The notes beneath the pieces are model-generated. The model was not told where the DNA came from and made no database searches. It saw nothing but the letters and a program-made list of their open reading frames with translations. The position numbers and the translations under genes are program-made. This document shows, piece after piece, positions 1-11,284 of a stretch of 64,000 nt of DNA. The stretch is from Actinocatenispora sera (lineage in GTDB: Bacteria; Actinomycetota; Actinomycetes; Mycobacteriales; Micromonosporaceae): assembly GCF_018324685.1 (NCBI RefSeq), contig NZ_AP023354.1, forward strand, positions 5,766,001-5,830,000. Direction: 5' to 3'. Position 1 is the first letter of the stretch, and each line of letters starts with the position of its first letter.

Positions 1-247
1 CGGGGCTGCCGTGCCGGTGCCGCCAGCGGTCGTCGCGGGGCAGCAACTCGTCGAGGGCGGCGAGCAGGTCGTCGTCGGAGCCGGCGCCGGTCTCCAGGAT
101 CGCCACGCCGGCGGTGGCATGCGGGACGAACACGTGCAGCAACCCGTCGACACGCCCGGCACCGGCCAGGAATCGCTGCGCGGAATCGGTCAGGTCGGCG
201 ACGGTGGGGCTGTCCCCGGTGCGGACGGTGATCTCCTGGGAGTACAT
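1..247 (-). CDS. YjbQ/UPF0047 family protein (3' end outside window)
   Basis: Reads leftward from ATG at 245-247 and runs off the window start, so about 82 N-terminal residues are visible. The frame begins MYSQEITVRTGDSPTVADLT and contains LLHVFVPHATAGVAILE followed by an acidic run and LLPRDDRWRHRHGSP, the conserved core of the UPF0047/YjbQ family. Family members are about 130-140 aa homotrimers; some show thiamine-phosphate-synthase-like activity, but the physiological role is unsettled. It is divergent from aceE, with about 100 bases between the two starts. I infer only family membership. Confidence 0.8.
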   Translation of the reverse strand, partial: MYSQEITVRTGDSPTVADLTDSAQRFLAGAGRVDGLLHVFVPHATAGVAILETGAGSDDDLLAALDELLPRDDRWRHRHGSP

Positions 248-351
248 GCGCCGATCCTCGCCCACCGATCGGGCCCGCGTGACGCGACCCGGCGATCCGG
301 GGCAGGATGGCAGCAGTACATCACTCCACGAGAGACGACGAGGGACGACCC

Positions 352-3081
<2,730 letters not shown>

Positions 3082-3100
3082 CGTACTGTCCACAGTGGAC

Positions 3101-3130
3101 GGCCCGGCACCGCTGCGGTGCCGGGCCTTT
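3101..3130 (+). terminator. Intrinsic terminator after aceE
   Basis: A perfect 13-bp GC stem (3101-3113 with 3115-3127) is followed by TTT, starting 20 bases after the aceE stop. A second small inverted repeat, GTCCACAGTGGAC, sits just upstream at 3088-3100. The strong stem with a short T run is typical of actinobacterial terminators. Confidence 0.85.
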
Positions 3131-3194
3131 CCTGGCACCGGCCGCGCGTCGGTGGGCGTCGGGCTGTTCGAGCGGCGGCTGTGACGGGCGCGGG

Positions 3195-4070
3195 TCAGGT
3201 GTGCTCGCCGGTGATGCGGGCGATGTAGTCGGGCAGGTCGACGGTGGGCTGCCAGCCCAGCGCGCGGGCCTTGGAGGTGTCGGCCTGGCCCTGGGTGCGC
3301 TCCCCGCGCCGGGCCGGGATCAGCACGTACGGTGCACCGAACATCTGGGCGACCGACAGCAGGCTGCGCTCCTTGCCGTACCCGAGCAGGTAGCCGTCAC
3401 CGCTGCCGTGCCGGTAGCAGGTGATGATGCCCGAGACGATGTCGTCGACGTGGGTGAAGTCGCGGGTCTGGGTGCCGGGCTCGACCACGGTCAGCGGCTC
3501 GCCCTTGGCGTACTGCCGCTCGAAGATCCCGATCACCGTGGCGTAGGGGCCGTCGGTGATCTGACCCGGCCCGTACACGTTGTAGAAGTAGGTGACGACG
3601 TAGTCCAGGCCGTACCAGTCGGACACGTTGCGGATGTACTCGACGTTCTTGGCCTTGATCCACGCGTACGGGTTGAGGTTCTCGTCCTGCCCGCCGTTGC
3701 CGAACTTCGAGCTGGAGCCCGCGTACACCAGCTTGGCGCCGTGCTCCTGGGCGAGCGCGACGACCTCCTTGGTGCCGTACATGTTGTATTCCCAGACCCG
3801 GTCCGGCTCGTCGAACGACTGCGGGATGCGGGAGTACTCACCCAGGTGGAAGACCGCGTCCAGGTCGCCGCCCCGGTCGGCCCACAGCTTGCGCACGTTG
3901 ACCGTACTGTCGTGCAGGTACTCGACCCGCTCGTCGTCGACGTGGTTGGCGAGGGTTCCGGTGAAGTAGTTGTCCACCGACACGATGTGGATGTCGCCGA
4001 ACTCGGCCAGCAGCCCGCGGATGAGCCGGCTGCCGACAAACCCGGCACCGCCGGTCACCAACACCTGCAT
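3195..4070 (-). CDS. NAD-dependent epimerase/dehydratase (extended SDR)
   Basis: 291 aa from ATG at 4068-4070, preceded by GAGAGAA. The Rossmann motif GGAGFVG begins at residue 8, the NPYAWIKAKN segment supplies the YxxxK catalytic pair, and AGSSSKFGNGG gives the serine position. TQTRDFTHVDDIV is typical of nucleotide-sugar epimerases/dehydratases of the GalE/RfbB type. Likely acts on a nucleotide sugar in the cytosol; the substrate cannot be read from the sequence. It sits downstream of the L-fucose operon but is separated from it by 155 bases and a hairpin, so it is probably an independent gene. It converges with aceE. Confidence 0.85.
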   Translation of the reverse strand: MQVLVTGGAGFVGSRLIRGLLAEFGDIHIVSVDNYFTGTLANHVDDERVEYLHDSTVNVRKLWADRGGDLDAVFHLGEYSRIPQSFDEPDRVWEYNMYGTKEVVALAQEHGAKLVYAGSSSKFGNGGQDENLNPYAWIKAKNVEYIRNVSDWYGLDYVVTYFYNVYGPGQITDGPYATVIGIFERQYAKGEPLTVVEPGTQTRDFTHVDDIVSGIITCYRHGSGDGYLLGYGKERSLLSVAQMFGAPYVLIPARRGERTQGQADTSKARALGWQPTVDLPDYIARITGEHT

Positions 4071-4163
4071 GCGTTCTCTCCTGTCATCGGTGCCGGCGAG
4101 CGGCGCTGCGGCGCCCACCCCCGGTACGACCGGGCAACACGCTAGCACGCAGGCCCGATCGTC

Positions 4164-4182
4164 CCCGGCGCCCAGCGCCGGG
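4164..4182 (-). terminator. Hairpin after the L-fucose operon
   Basis: An 8-bp perfect GC stem (CCCGGCGC / GCGCCGGG) with a 3-base loop lies 43 bases beyond the stop of the last operon gene, the SDR. There is no clear T run, so termination is inferred from position. Confidence 0.45.
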
Positions 4183-4224
4183 CGTCGCCGGGCGGGGCGA
4201 TCCCGGCGCGGCGGCGCTGCGTGC

Positions 4225-4974
4225 TCAGGCGCGGGGCAGGCGGAGGCCGACCATGCCGCCGTCGACCGGCAGCGCGGTCGCGGTGGTCGAGCCGGACGCC
4301 GGCGAGGCGAGGTAGCGGATCGCCCGCGCCACCTCGTCGGCGGTGACCAGCCGGCCGATCGGCTGCCGGGCCTGCAGCCGGGCCCGCTCCCCCGCCGGGT
4401 CGTCGGTACGCGCCAGCAGCCGCGCCACCCACGGCGTGTCCACGGTGCCCGGTTCCACGCAGTTGACCCGGATCCCGTCGGCGACGAAGTCGGCGGCCAT
4501 CGCCAGCGTCATCGCGTGCACCGCCCCCTTGGTCGCCGAGTACAGCACGCGTTGCGGCAGGCCGGCGGTGGCGGCGATCGAGGACGTGTTGACGATCGCG
4601 GCGCGTTCGCTGCGCCGCAGGTACGGCAGCGCGGCCCGGGTGGCGCGGGCCACCCCGACCACGTTGACGTCCAGGTTGCGGTGCCATTCGGCGTCGTCGT
4701 TGTCCGCGACGGTGCCGACCGAGCTGATGCCGGCGTTGTTGACCAGGATGTCGATGCCGCCGAAGGCGTCCGCGACCGCCGCCATCGCCGCGTCGAGCGC
4801 CGCCCCGTCGGTCACGTCCGCAGCCACCGGCAGCACGCCGTCCGCCGGTGCACCGGGGTGCACGTCGAGCGCGCCGACCCGGGCACCGGCGGCGACGAAC
4901 GCCTCCGCGCACGCCTTGCCGATGCCGGAGCCGCCGCCGGTGACGACCGCGACGAGCCCGTCCAACTCACCCAT
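4225..4974 (-). CDS. Short-chain dehydrogenase, probable 2-keto-3-deoxy-L-fuconate dehydrogenase
   Basis: 249 aa classical SDR. It shows TGGGSGIG near residue 13, the NNAG motif in ILVNNAGISS, the catalytic serine in NTSS and YSATK as YxxxK, and ends in a typical PVDGG(M) tail. Its start is 12 bases past the AOR stop, so it is the last gene of the fucose operon. In the non-phosphorylative L-fucose route an NAD-dependent SDR oxidises 2-keto-3-deoxy-L-fuconate to the 2,4-diketo acid, the substrate of the FAH-type hydrolase encoded in the same operon. The fold and active site are seen; the substrate is inferred from the neighbours. An alternative role as L-fucose dehydrogenase is possible. Confidence 0.8.
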   Translation of the reverse strand: MGELDGLVAVVTGGGSGIGKACAEAFVAAGARVGALDVHPGAPADGVLPVAADVTDGAALDAAMAAVADAFGGIDILVNNAGISSVGTVADNDDAEWHRNLDVNVVGVARATRAALPYLRRSERAAIVNTSSIAATAGLPQRVLYSATKGAVHAMTLAMAADFVADGIRVNCVEPGTVDTPWVARLLARTDDPAGERARLQARQPIGRLVTADEVARAIRYLASPASGSTTATALPVDGGMVGLRLPRA

Positions 4975-4986
4975 GCATTCCTCCGT

Positions 4987-7170
4987 TCAGGACAGTCCGA
5001 GCCTTCTCCGCAGCCGCGTGAGGGCAGCGGCGAAGCTTTCGGGGTCGAGTACCGCGCCGGCATGCGCCCCGGTCGCCACCGGCTCGGCGTGCATCCGGTA
5101 CGGCAGCCCGTCGGGCTCGGCGACGCCGAGCGCGGCGTTGATCCGGTGCTGCCGGCGCAGCCGCTCGGCACCCAGCTCCAGCAGCGCGGCGGTGTCCGGC
5201 CGGTACCCGGTGCCGGCGGCGACCAGCTCGCCGAGCAGCGCCAGGGACAGCGGCCGGGTCGGCGTCGACGCGTACGGGCAGATTCCGTACGCATCCAGCG
5301 CGGACCACAGCGCGAGCAGCACCGCGGTGCGGTCGGCCCGACCGGCGTCCAGCCGCTGCGCCGGTTCCGGTGCGGTCAGGCCGAGTTCGCGCAGCTGCGG
5401 CCAGCAGTGCGGGGCGCCGTGCACCGGGTCGAAGTCGAGGTCGTGCTCGACCGCGTCGTAGCGCGGCCCGGTCGGCGCGGCGGCGTAGGCGAGCGCGAGG
5501 CCGGGCTGCAGCCGCGGGTCGAACGGCGGCAGCTCGACGTCTCGTACGGTCATCGCGGCGTCCGCGACGCCGAGGCGGCGGGCGAGCCGGGCGGCGCCGT
5601 CGCGCAGCGCCGTGGCGAACTCGTCGTCGCCGTGCGCGGCGGCGGCGACGAACGGCGCGGGGTCGGTACCGAAGCCGCAGCGCGGCCAGCCGGCCGGGAG
5701 CCGACCTCGTTCCGCGGCCTCGTACAGGCAGCCGAGGGTGCCACCGACCGACACCGGGTCCAGACCGGCGTCGAGGCAGGCCGCGACCGCGGCGAGCACC
5801 GTGCCGGCGTCGTCGACGCCGAGGTTGGGGCCGAGCGCCGCAACCGCCTCCTGGTGCAGCGCGACCGGCGGGCCGGCCGGCGGCGCGAAGACCTTCAGGC
5901 AGTCGGTCGGGCAGTCGGGGCACGGTGCGGCGTCGCGGTAGCGGTCCAGGAACCGCTCCGGGGCGAGGCCGTCGCCGGCCGCGGTGGCGGTGTCGGCGAA
6001 GTTGCGGCGCGCGCCGTACCCGGGTGCCGCCTCGTACGGCCAGACGCCGAAGCCGGGCGGCTCGTGCTGCCAGGCGGTGAGCGGGTTGTCCGGCTGCTCG
6101 GCCCGGTAGCGCGCGGCGATCGCGGCCAGCCCGGCCGGATCCGGGGCCGGCGGTGGCGTGCCGGGCAGGCACACGATCGCGGTGAGGTTGCGGTCGCCCA
6201 GGATCGCACCGAAGCCGAGCCGCGCCAGCGGGAAGTACCGGTCGGTGAGGATCGTCGCGGCCCGGGCGCGGCGCCGGCCGGCCGGACCGATCACCGCGAT
6301 CCCGGCCCGCACGCCGTACCGGGCCCGCAGCGTCTCGGTGGCCGCGACCGTACCGGCGTCGGCCAGCTCGGCGGCATGCGGTTGGGCGGCCCCGTGCGCT
6401 TGGGCGGCCCCGTGGAATTTGGCGGCCTCGTGCGGTTCGGCGGCCCCGTGCAGTTCGGCGGACTCGTGCAGTTCGGCGGAGCCGTTGTGCAGCACCAGGA
6501 TCGACGGCCGGGCGGCGCGCCCGGTCAGTACCAGGGTGGCGGCGCCGGCCGATCGCAGCGCGGCGCCGAACGGCCCCTCGGCGCGCGTCTCACCGACCGC
6601 ACCGGACAGCGGGGACAGCCCGATCGCGGCGACCCGCGCGGTACCGGGTGCGCCGCTGCCGGCGAGCGGGCCGGCGGCGAGGATCAGCGGTACGGCGGGG
6701 TCGAACGGGTCACGGTGACCGGCGGCGACCGCGTCGGCGAGGATGCGCAGGGCGGCGAGCGGCGCCGGCTCACCCGCCGGGTCAGGGGGCCCGGCAGCGG
6801 CTGGACCCGCGGTCCCGGGCGGGCCAGGTAGCGCGGCGATGCCGGGAGCGTCCACCCTGTCCACAGCCCCCCGGGGTTGTCCACAGCCGGCCCGCGATCC
6901 GCTGCCACGAACCGAATCGCGGGCTATCGTTGTGCCGGGGTCGCCCCCCGGGAGGGTGGGGGAAGGTGTGTCGCGCGATCCACCCCCGGCCGCCCCACAG
7001 GCCGCCGGCGCCGCCTCAACCGGCACACCCGCACCGGCCGTCCCGGCCGACAGCACGACCGACTCGGCCGTCCCGGCCGACAGCACGACCGACTCGGCCG
7101 TCCCGGCCGACAGCACGACCGACTCGGCCGTCCCGGCCGACAGGGCGGCCAGGTCGACTCTCAGCGCCAC
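4987..7170 (-). CDS. Aldehyde:ferredoxin oxidoreductase (AOR) family protein with repeat insertions
   Basis: 727 aa against about 605-620 for usual AORs. The start is GTG at 7168-7170, overlapping the fuconate dehydratase stop; it gives VALRVDL, matching the LRVDL-type N-terminus of AORs. The cluster ligands are present: CPDCPTDC (CxxCxxxC) mid-protein and the distal cysteine in DAYGICP, the DxxGxC motif that also contacts the bis-pterin tungsten/molybdenum site. [13 protein letters not shown] and SPLSGAVGE match the N-terminal pterin domain. Two stretches are foreign to the family: a roughly 90-residue insert after residue 10 built on a 10-residue repeat, and a 6-residue His/Ala/Glu repeat further on. 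AORs oxidise aldehydes to acids with ferredoxin. Here the substrate could be fucose itself or lactaldehyde; this is inference. No ferredoxin partner gene is adjacent. Confidence 0.82.
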   Translation of the reverse strand: MALRVDLAALSAGTAESVVLSAGTAESVVLSAGTAESVVLSAGTAGAGVPVEAAPAACGAAGGGSRDTPSPTLPGGDPGTTIARDSVRGSGSRAGCGQPRGAVDRVDAPGIAALPGPPGTAGPAAAGPPDPAGEPAPLAALRILADAVAAGHRDPFDPAVPLILAAGPLAGSGAPGTARVAAIGLSPLSGAVGETRAEGPFGAALRSAGAATLVLTGRAARPSILVLHNGSAELHESAELHGAAEPHEAAKFHGAAQAHGAAQPHAAELADAGTVAATETLRARYGVRAGIAVIGPAGRRRARAATILTDRYFPLARLGFGAILGDRNLTAIVCLPGTPPPAPDPAGLAAIAARYRAEQPDNPLTAWQHEPPGFGVWPYEAAPGYGARRNFADTATAAGDGLAPERFLDRYRDAAPCPDCPTDCLKVFAPPAGPPVALHQEAVAALGPNLGVDDAGTVLAAVAACLDAGLDPVSVGGTLGCLYEAAERGRLPAGWPRCGFGTDPAPFVAAAAHGDDEFATALRDGAARLARRLGVADAAMTVRDVELPPFDPRLQPGLALAYAAAPTGPRYDAVEHDLDFDPVHGAPHCWPQLRELGLTAPEPAQRLDAGRADRTAVLLALWSALDAYGICPYASTPTRPLSLALLGELVAAGTGYRPDTAALLELGAERLRRQHRINAALGVAEPDGLPYRMHAEPVATGAHAGAVLDPESFAAALTRLRRRLGLS
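6366..6483 (-). repeat. 18-bp minisatellite inside the AOR gene
   Basis: About seven 18-bp units with the core GGCGGCCCCGTGCNNTT (plus strand), phase-locked at 18 bases. On the coding strand they give a degenerate 6-residue repeat such as HGAAEP / HEAAKF / HGAAQA. Copies differ by a few bases, so this array is older than the 30-bp array near the start of the same gene. Confidence 0.85.
7037..7140 (-). repeat. 30-bp perfect tandem repeat inside the AOR gene
   Basis: Three identical 30-bp units (7051-7080, 7081-7110, 7111-7140) and a partial fourth at 7037-7050. In the coding frame they give a repeated 10-residue unit containing [10 protein letters not shown]. The perfect identity suggests recent expansion, or an assembly-sensitive region. 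Confidence 0.95.
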
Positions 7171-8456
7171 GCCGGCCCGTCCGGGTAGCGGTAGCGGGCG
7201 ATCGACTCCGGCTTGATCTCGGTGGAGAACCCGGGTACGGCCGGCGGGACGTAACGGCCGCGGTCGATCACGGCGGGATCGACGAAGTGCTCGTGCAGGT
7301 GATCGACGTACTCGATGACCCGCCCGGTCAGCGATCCGGACACGGCGACGTAGTCGAACATCGACAGGTGCCGGACCAGCTCGCACAGTCCGACGCCGCC
7401 GGCGTGCGGGCAGACGGGTACCTCGAACTTCGCCGCAAGCAGCAGGATCGCCACGTTCTCGTTGACGCCGCCGACCCGGGCGGCGTCGATCTGCACGATG
7501 TCGACCGCCTGCGCCTGCAGCAGTTGCTTGAACATCACCCGGTTGTGTACGTGTTCGCCGGTGGCGACGAGCGTCGGTGCCACCGCGCGCCGGATCGCGG
7601 CGTGGCCGAGCACGTCGTCGGGGCTGGTCGGTTCCTCGATCCAGTACGGCTTGAACGGCGCGAGGGCCGCCATCCACTCGATCGCGGCGGGTACGTCCCA
7701 GCGCTGGTTGGCGTCGACGGCGATGGGCAGGTCGGGGCCGACGGCGGCGCGGGCGGCGGCGAACCGGCGCAGGTCGTCGTCGAGGTCGGCGCCGACCTTC
7801 AGCTTGATCTGTCCGAACCCGTCGGCGACCGCCTGCTTCGCCAGCCGGACCACCTTGTCGTCGGAGTAGCCGAGCCAGCCGGGCGAGGTGGTGTAGGCCG
7901 GGTACCCGCCGGCAAGCAGCTGGGCGGCCCGTTCCGACCGGCCGGATACCTTGTCCCGCAACAGGTCCAGCGCTTCGTCCGGGGTCAGCGCGTCGGTCAG
8001 GTAGCGCCAGTCGACGAGGTCGACGAGCTGTTCGGGGGTCATCTCGGCGAGCAGCCGCCACACCGGCTTGCCGGCACGCTTGCCGGCGAGGTCCCAGGCG
8101 GCGTTGAGGATGCCGGCCGCGGCGAGGTGCATGACACCCTTCTCCGGGCCGAGCCAGCGAAACTGCGAGTCGTGCGTCAGCCGCCGGCCGAACTCGCCGA
8201 GGTCGGCGCACAGCGCGTCGACGTCGGTACCGATCACCAGCGGCGCCAGCGCACCGATCGCCGCGCACACCACGTCGTTGCCGCGGCCGATGGTGAACGT
8301 GAACCCGTGCCCGTCGGGTACCGCCGGATCGTCGGTGCGCAGCACCACGTACGCGGCGGAGTAGTCGGGGTCGGGGTTCATCGCGTCGGAGCCGTCCAGC
8401 TCCCGCGAGGTGGGGAACCGGATGTCCACGGTGTCCACCGCGGTGATCGTCGCCAT
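7161..8456 (-). CDS. L-fuconate dehydratase (enolase superfamily)
   Basis: 431 aa, full length. It dehydrates L-fuconate to 2-keto-3-deoxy-L-fuconate with Mg2+. The enolase-superfamily catalytic elements are visible: IKLKVG (KxK), the metal ligands in [18 protein letters not shown] and ATGEHVHNR, and [10 protein letters not shown]. The N-terminus ([20 protein letters not shown]) and C-terminus ([19 protein letters not shown]) are those of fuconate dehydratases, including the human ENOSF1 type. It starts 9 bases after the stop of the upstream hydrolase gene and overlaps the AOR start. This is the most specific assignment in the operon and anchors the pathway call. Confidence 0.95.
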   Translation of the reverse strand: MATITAVDTVDIRFPTSRELDGSDAMNPDPDYSAAYVVLRTDDPAVPDGHGFTFTIGRGNDVVCAAIGALAPLVIGTDVDALCADLGEFGRRLTHDSQFRWLGPEKGVMHLAAAGILNAAWDLAGKRAGKPVWRLLAEMTPEQLVDLVDWRYLTDALTPDEALDLLRDKVSGRSERAAQLLAGGYPAYTTSPGWLGYSDDKVVRLAKQAVADGFGQIKLKVGADLDDDLRRFAAARAAVGPDLPIAVDANQRWDVPAAIEWMAALAPFKPYWIEEPTSPDDVLGHAAIRRAVAPTLVATGEHVHNRVMFKQLLQAQAVDIVQIDAARVGGVNENVAILLLAAKFEVPVCPHAGGVGLCELVRHLSMFDYVAVSGSLTGRVIEYVDHLHEHFVDPAVIDRGRYVPPAVPGFSTEIKPESIARYRYPDGPAWR

Positions 8457-8465
8457 GGTGCCGCC

Positions 8466-9323
8466 TTACGCGTTGATGAGGAGCTGGCGCTGCTCGCCGA
8501 GCCCGTCGATGGACAGCCGCATCGTGTCGCCCGCCGCCAGGTACGGGAAGCGGCCGGACAGCGCGACCCCCTGCGGCGTGCCGGTGTTGATCAGGTCGCC
8601 GGGCTCGAGCACCAGGTACTGCGACAGGTGCCAGACGAGGTAGCCGACGGTGAAGATCATGTCCGCGGTGCTGGAGTCCTGCCGCGGCTCGTCGTTGACG
8701 TACGAGCGCAGCCCGAGCTGCTGCGGGTCGCCGACCTCGTCGGCGGTGACCAGCCACGGGCCGAGCGGGTTGAACGTGGCGCAGCTCTTGCCCTTGGACC
8801 ACTGGCCGCCGGACTGCTCGTTCTGGAACGCGCGCTCGGACACGTCGTTGGACACCGCGTACCCGGCGACGCACGCCAGCGCCTGCTCGGGCGAGTCCAG
8901 GTAGGACGCCGTGCGCCCGATCACCACGCCGAGCTCGACCTCCCAGTCGGTCTTGACGCTGGTGCGCGGGATCGCCACCTCGTCGTACGGGCCGACGACG
9001 GTGTTGCTGCCCTTGTAGAACAGGATCGGCACGCTCGGCGGCGCGGAGCCGGACTCGGCGGCGTGCGCGGCGTAGTTCTGCCCGATACACAGCACCGCGC
9101 CGGGCCGGGCGATCGGCGCGCCGACCCGCTGCCCGGCGATGTCCACGTCGGGCAGTTCGCCGGCGGCGTGCGCGGCACGCACCCGCTCGACGCCGCCGCC
9201 GGCAAGGAACGCGCCGTCGATGTCGGCGGTGACCGGCGTCAGGTCGAGGTGGCGCTCGTCGTCGGTGCGCAGCACCGGGCGCTCGGCGCCGGGCGCGCCG
9301 ACCCGCATCAGCTTCACGTTCAT
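8466..9323 (-). CDS. FAH-family hydrolase, probable 2,4-diketo-3-deoxy-L-fuconate hydrolase
   Basis: 285 aa; ATG at 9321-9323 overlaps the upstream stop (ATGA). The fumarylacetoacetate hydrolase fold is clear from CIGQNYAAHAAE, ILFYKGSNTVVGPYD, the metal ligands in DWEVELGVVIG, NDVSERAFQ and DLINTGTPQGV. In the L-fucose pathway this acylpyruvase cleaves the 2,4-diketo acid to pyruvate plus L-lactate, which makes sense of the divergent lutABC genes. The fold is certain; the exact substrate rests on the operon context. Confidence 0.88.
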   Translation of the reverse strand: MNVKLMRVGAPGAERPVLRTDDERHLDLTPVTADIDGAFLAGGGVERVRAAHAAGELPDVDIAGQRVGAPIARPGAVLCIGQNYAAHAAESGSAPPSVPILFYKGSNTVVGPYDEVAIPRTSVKTDWEVELGVVIGRTASYLDSPEQALACVAGYAVSNDVSERAFQNEQSGGQWSKGKSCATFNPLGPWLVTADEVGDPQQLGLRSYVNDEPRQDSSTADMIFTVGYLVWHLSQYLVLEPGDLINTGTPQGVALSGRFPYLAAGDTMRLSIDGLGEQRQLLINA

Positions 9324-10222
9324 GCCTCCAGTCGGTAGGTGGTCCGCGCGGTGGTGCCGAAGATGGCTTCGCGCTCGGTGTCGGTCGTGCCGTCGGGCAG
9401 CGCGTCGCGCAGTGCGGCGAGTACCCGGCCGTAGTCGGCGGCGGTGGTGCACACCGGCCAGTCGGAGCCGAACATCAGCCGGTCGGCGCCGAACGCCTCG
9501 ATCGCGGCGGCCACGTACGGGCGCAGGTCGTCGACGCTCCAGCTGGCCCAGTTGGCCTCGGTGACCAGCCCGGACAGCTTCGCGGTGGCGTTGGGGCAGG
9601 CGGCGAGCGGCGCGATCGCGGTACGCCACTGTGCCAAGCCGGCGGCGCCGGCGGTGATGCGCGGTTTGCCCAGGTGGTCGAGTACGAACCGCAGGTCGGG
9701 GTGGGCGGTGGCGGCGCGGGCGGCGGCCGGCAGCTGGTCGACCCGGACGACGAGGTCGAAGGCGAGGCCGCTGTCGGCCACGGCGGCGAGGCCGGCGTGC
9801 GCGGCGTCGGTGTCCAGGAAGTCGGCGTCGACGCGGCCCTGGACCTGGTCGCGGATGCCGACGAGCTTGGCGGCGCCGGCCAGCGTGCGGTAGCCGGCGA
9901 GGGTGCCCGCGAGGTCGGGGTCGGTGAGGTCGGCCCAGGCCACGACGCCGGCGATCTCCGGCGTGGCGGCGGTGATGGCGAGGTGTCGGGGTACCTCCTC
10001 GGCCCGGCAGCACCCACCCTCGACCAGCACGGTACGAGAGACGCCGTGTGCGGTGAGTTCCGCGCGCAGGTCGTCGGCGGTGAACGGGCGGCGGATCGGG
10101 GCGAGTTCCGGCGCGTCGAGCCAGCCGTACCCCTGGTCGAGATCCCAGAGGTGGTGGTGGGCGTCGATCACGACGTACCCGAACTCTGCCGCAGGGTGAT
10201 CGGATGTATCGGCCGGCGTCAC
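9320..10222 (-). CDS. Amidohydrolase, probable L-fucono-lactonase
   Basis: 300 aa from GTG at 10220-10222, overlapping the aldo-keto reductase stop as GTGA. The metal-dependent hydrolase (TIM-barrel amidohydrolase, COG3618) signature is visible: DAHHHLWD (HxH) near residue 21, VLVEGGC, FVLDHLGKP and the late FGSDWPV aspartate. Members of this group hydrolyse L-fucono-1,5-lactone and related sugar lactones to the acid, the step between the fucose dehydrogenase and fuconate dehydratase encoded either side of it. A longer frame exists upstream, but it would overlap the neighbouring coding sequence. Confidence 0.87.
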   Translation of the reverse strand: MTPADTSDHPAAEFGYVVIDAHHHLWDLDQGYGWLDAPELAPIRRPFTADDLRAELTAHGVSRTVLVEGGCCRAEEVPRHLAITAATPEIAGVVAWADLTDPDLAGTLAGYRTLAGAAKLVGIRDQVQGRVDADFLDTDAAHAGLAAVADSGLAFDLVVRVDQLPAAARAATAHPDLRFVLDHLGKPRITAGAAGLAQWRTAIAPLAACPNATAKLSGLVTEANWASWSVDDLRPYVAAAIEAFGADRLMFGSDWPVCTTAADYGRVLAALRDALPDGTTDTEREAIFGTTARTTYRLEA

Positions 10223-11208
10223 GGCGTCGGTACCCCTTCCCGCAGCAGATTCTCCGCCTTCAGCTCGGACCATAGCGCGGAAGGGATCGGATGTGTGAAC
10301 ATGGCTGCGTTCTCTTCGATCTCCGCCACACTGCGCGCACCGATCGCCACGGAGGCCACCGCCGGATGCCCGAACGGGAACTGGATCGCCGCGGCGGCAA
10401 GCGGCACCTGGTGCCGGGCGCACACCGCGCCGATTCGCCGGGCCCGCGCCACCAGCTCGGCCGACGCCGGCACGTAGTCGAACGTGGCGCCCGGCCGCGG
10501 GTCGGCCAGCAGCCCGGAGTTGTACACCCCGCCGGCGATGATCGCGATGCCCTTCGCCGCGGCGACCGGCAGCAGGTCGGCCAGGCCGCCCTGGTCGAGC
10601 AGGCTGTAGCGGCCGGCCAGCAGGAAGCAGTCGAAGTCGCCGTCGCGCGCGAAGTCGGTCAGCATCGCCGACTGGTTCATCCCGGCACTGACCGCGCCGA
10701 TCACCCCCTGCTCGCGCAGGTCGTGCAGGGCCCGGTACGCACCGTCCAGCGCGGCCGGGTAGTGGTCGTCCGGGTCGTGGATGTGTGCGATGTCGATCCG
10801 GTCCACGCCGAGCCGGCGCAGGCTGTCGTCGATGCTGCGCAGCGTCGCGTCGTAGGAGAAGTCGAACACCGGCTCCATCCCCGAGTCCTCGACGTAGAAG
10901 TCCTGCGCCACGGCGTTGGCAGCGGTACCGCGCGGCACCAGCATCCGGCCGACCTTGGTGGCGAGCACGTACCCGTCGCGGTCGAGCCCGGCGAGTCCGC
11001 GACCGAGGCGGCGTTCGGCCAGGCCGGCGCCGTACAGCGGGGCGGTGTCGAACAGCCGCAGGCCCAGGTCGAAGGCCCGGCGGACGGTGTCGACGGCGGC
11101 CTCGTCGCCGACCGCGTCGTACAGCCCGCCGAGCGGTGCCGTGCCCAGCCCGAGCCGGGTGACCTGCAGGTTCGTGCGGCCGAGCCGGATGGTGCCGGTC
11201 GGGTCCAT
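10219..11208 (-). CDS. Aldo-keto reductase, probable L-fucose (D-threo-aldose) 1-dehydrogenase
   Basis: 329 aa from ATG at 11206-11208 with a strong GAGGAGGAAAG RBS. AKR catalytic residues are in place: Asp and Tyr in LFDTAPLYGAG, Lys in LATKVGR and His in DIAHIHDPDDHY. Full-length matches to the D-threo-aldose 1-dehydrogenase group are expected from GLGTAPLGGLYDAV and AAAIQFPFGHPAV. It would oxidise L-fucose to the lactone with NAD(P)+. It is the first gene of the leftward operon, 30 bases from the divergent operator. The fold is seen; the substrate comes from context. Confidence 0.88.
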   Translation of the reverse strand: MDPTGTIRLGRTNLQVTRLGLGTAPLGGLYDAVGDEAAVDTVRRAFDLGLRLFDTAPLYGAGLAERRLGRGLAGLDRDGYVLATKVGRMLVPRGTAANAVAQDFYVEDSGMEPVFDFSYDATLRSIDDSLRRLGVDRIDIAHIHDPDDHYPAALDGAYRALHDLREQGVIGAVSAGMNQSAMLTDFARDGDFDCFLLAGRYSLLDQGGLADLLPVAAAKGIAIIAGGVYNSGLLADPRPGATFDYVPASAELVARARRIGAVCARHQVPLAAAAIQFPFGHPAVASVAIGARSVAEIEENAAMFTHPIPSALWSELKAENLLREGVPTP

Positions 11209-11236
11209 GCTTTCCTCCTCGTGCCGGTGCCGGCAG

Positions 11237-11248
11237 ATCCTATAGGAT
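11237..11248. promoter_or_regulatory. 12-bp palindromic operator over two divergent -10 elements
   Basis: ATCCTATAGGAT is a perfect palindrome midway between the divergent aldo-keto reductase and GntR genes. It resembles operators of FadR/FCD-type GntR regulators. TAGGAT, a good actinobacterial -10, occurs on both strands within it (11243-11248 on plus, 11242-11237 on minus). A single dimer of the adjacent GntR protein could therefore block both promoters. Binding is inferred. Confidence 0.7.
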
Positions 11249-11254
11249 TTTGCC

Positions 11255-11284
11255 GTGACGACCATCCTGGACCGGCCCCGGTGA
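11255..11284 (+). CDS. Possible 9-codon leader ORF coupled to the GntR gene
   Basis: GTG at 11255 lies 6 bases after the plus-strand TAGGAT -10, so it would sit at or next to the transcript 5' end (leaderless). It reads VTTILDRPR and its TGA overlaps the GntR GTG as GTGA. The GntR start has no clear RBS of its own, so translation could be coupled. Tentative. Confidence 0.35.
   Translation: MTTILDRPR

Noticed and set aside
3970-6831. Long plus-strand frame over the SDR and AOR genes.
   Set aside because: Composition is Arg/Gly-rich without motifs; both real genes on the minus strand show catalytic residues.
7037-7140. Possibility that the repeat region is intergenic and the AOR starts further downstream.
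   Set aside because: The GTG at 7170 gives an LRVDL start typical of AORs and overlaps the upstream stop, so the repeat is more likely inside the gene; not fully excluded.
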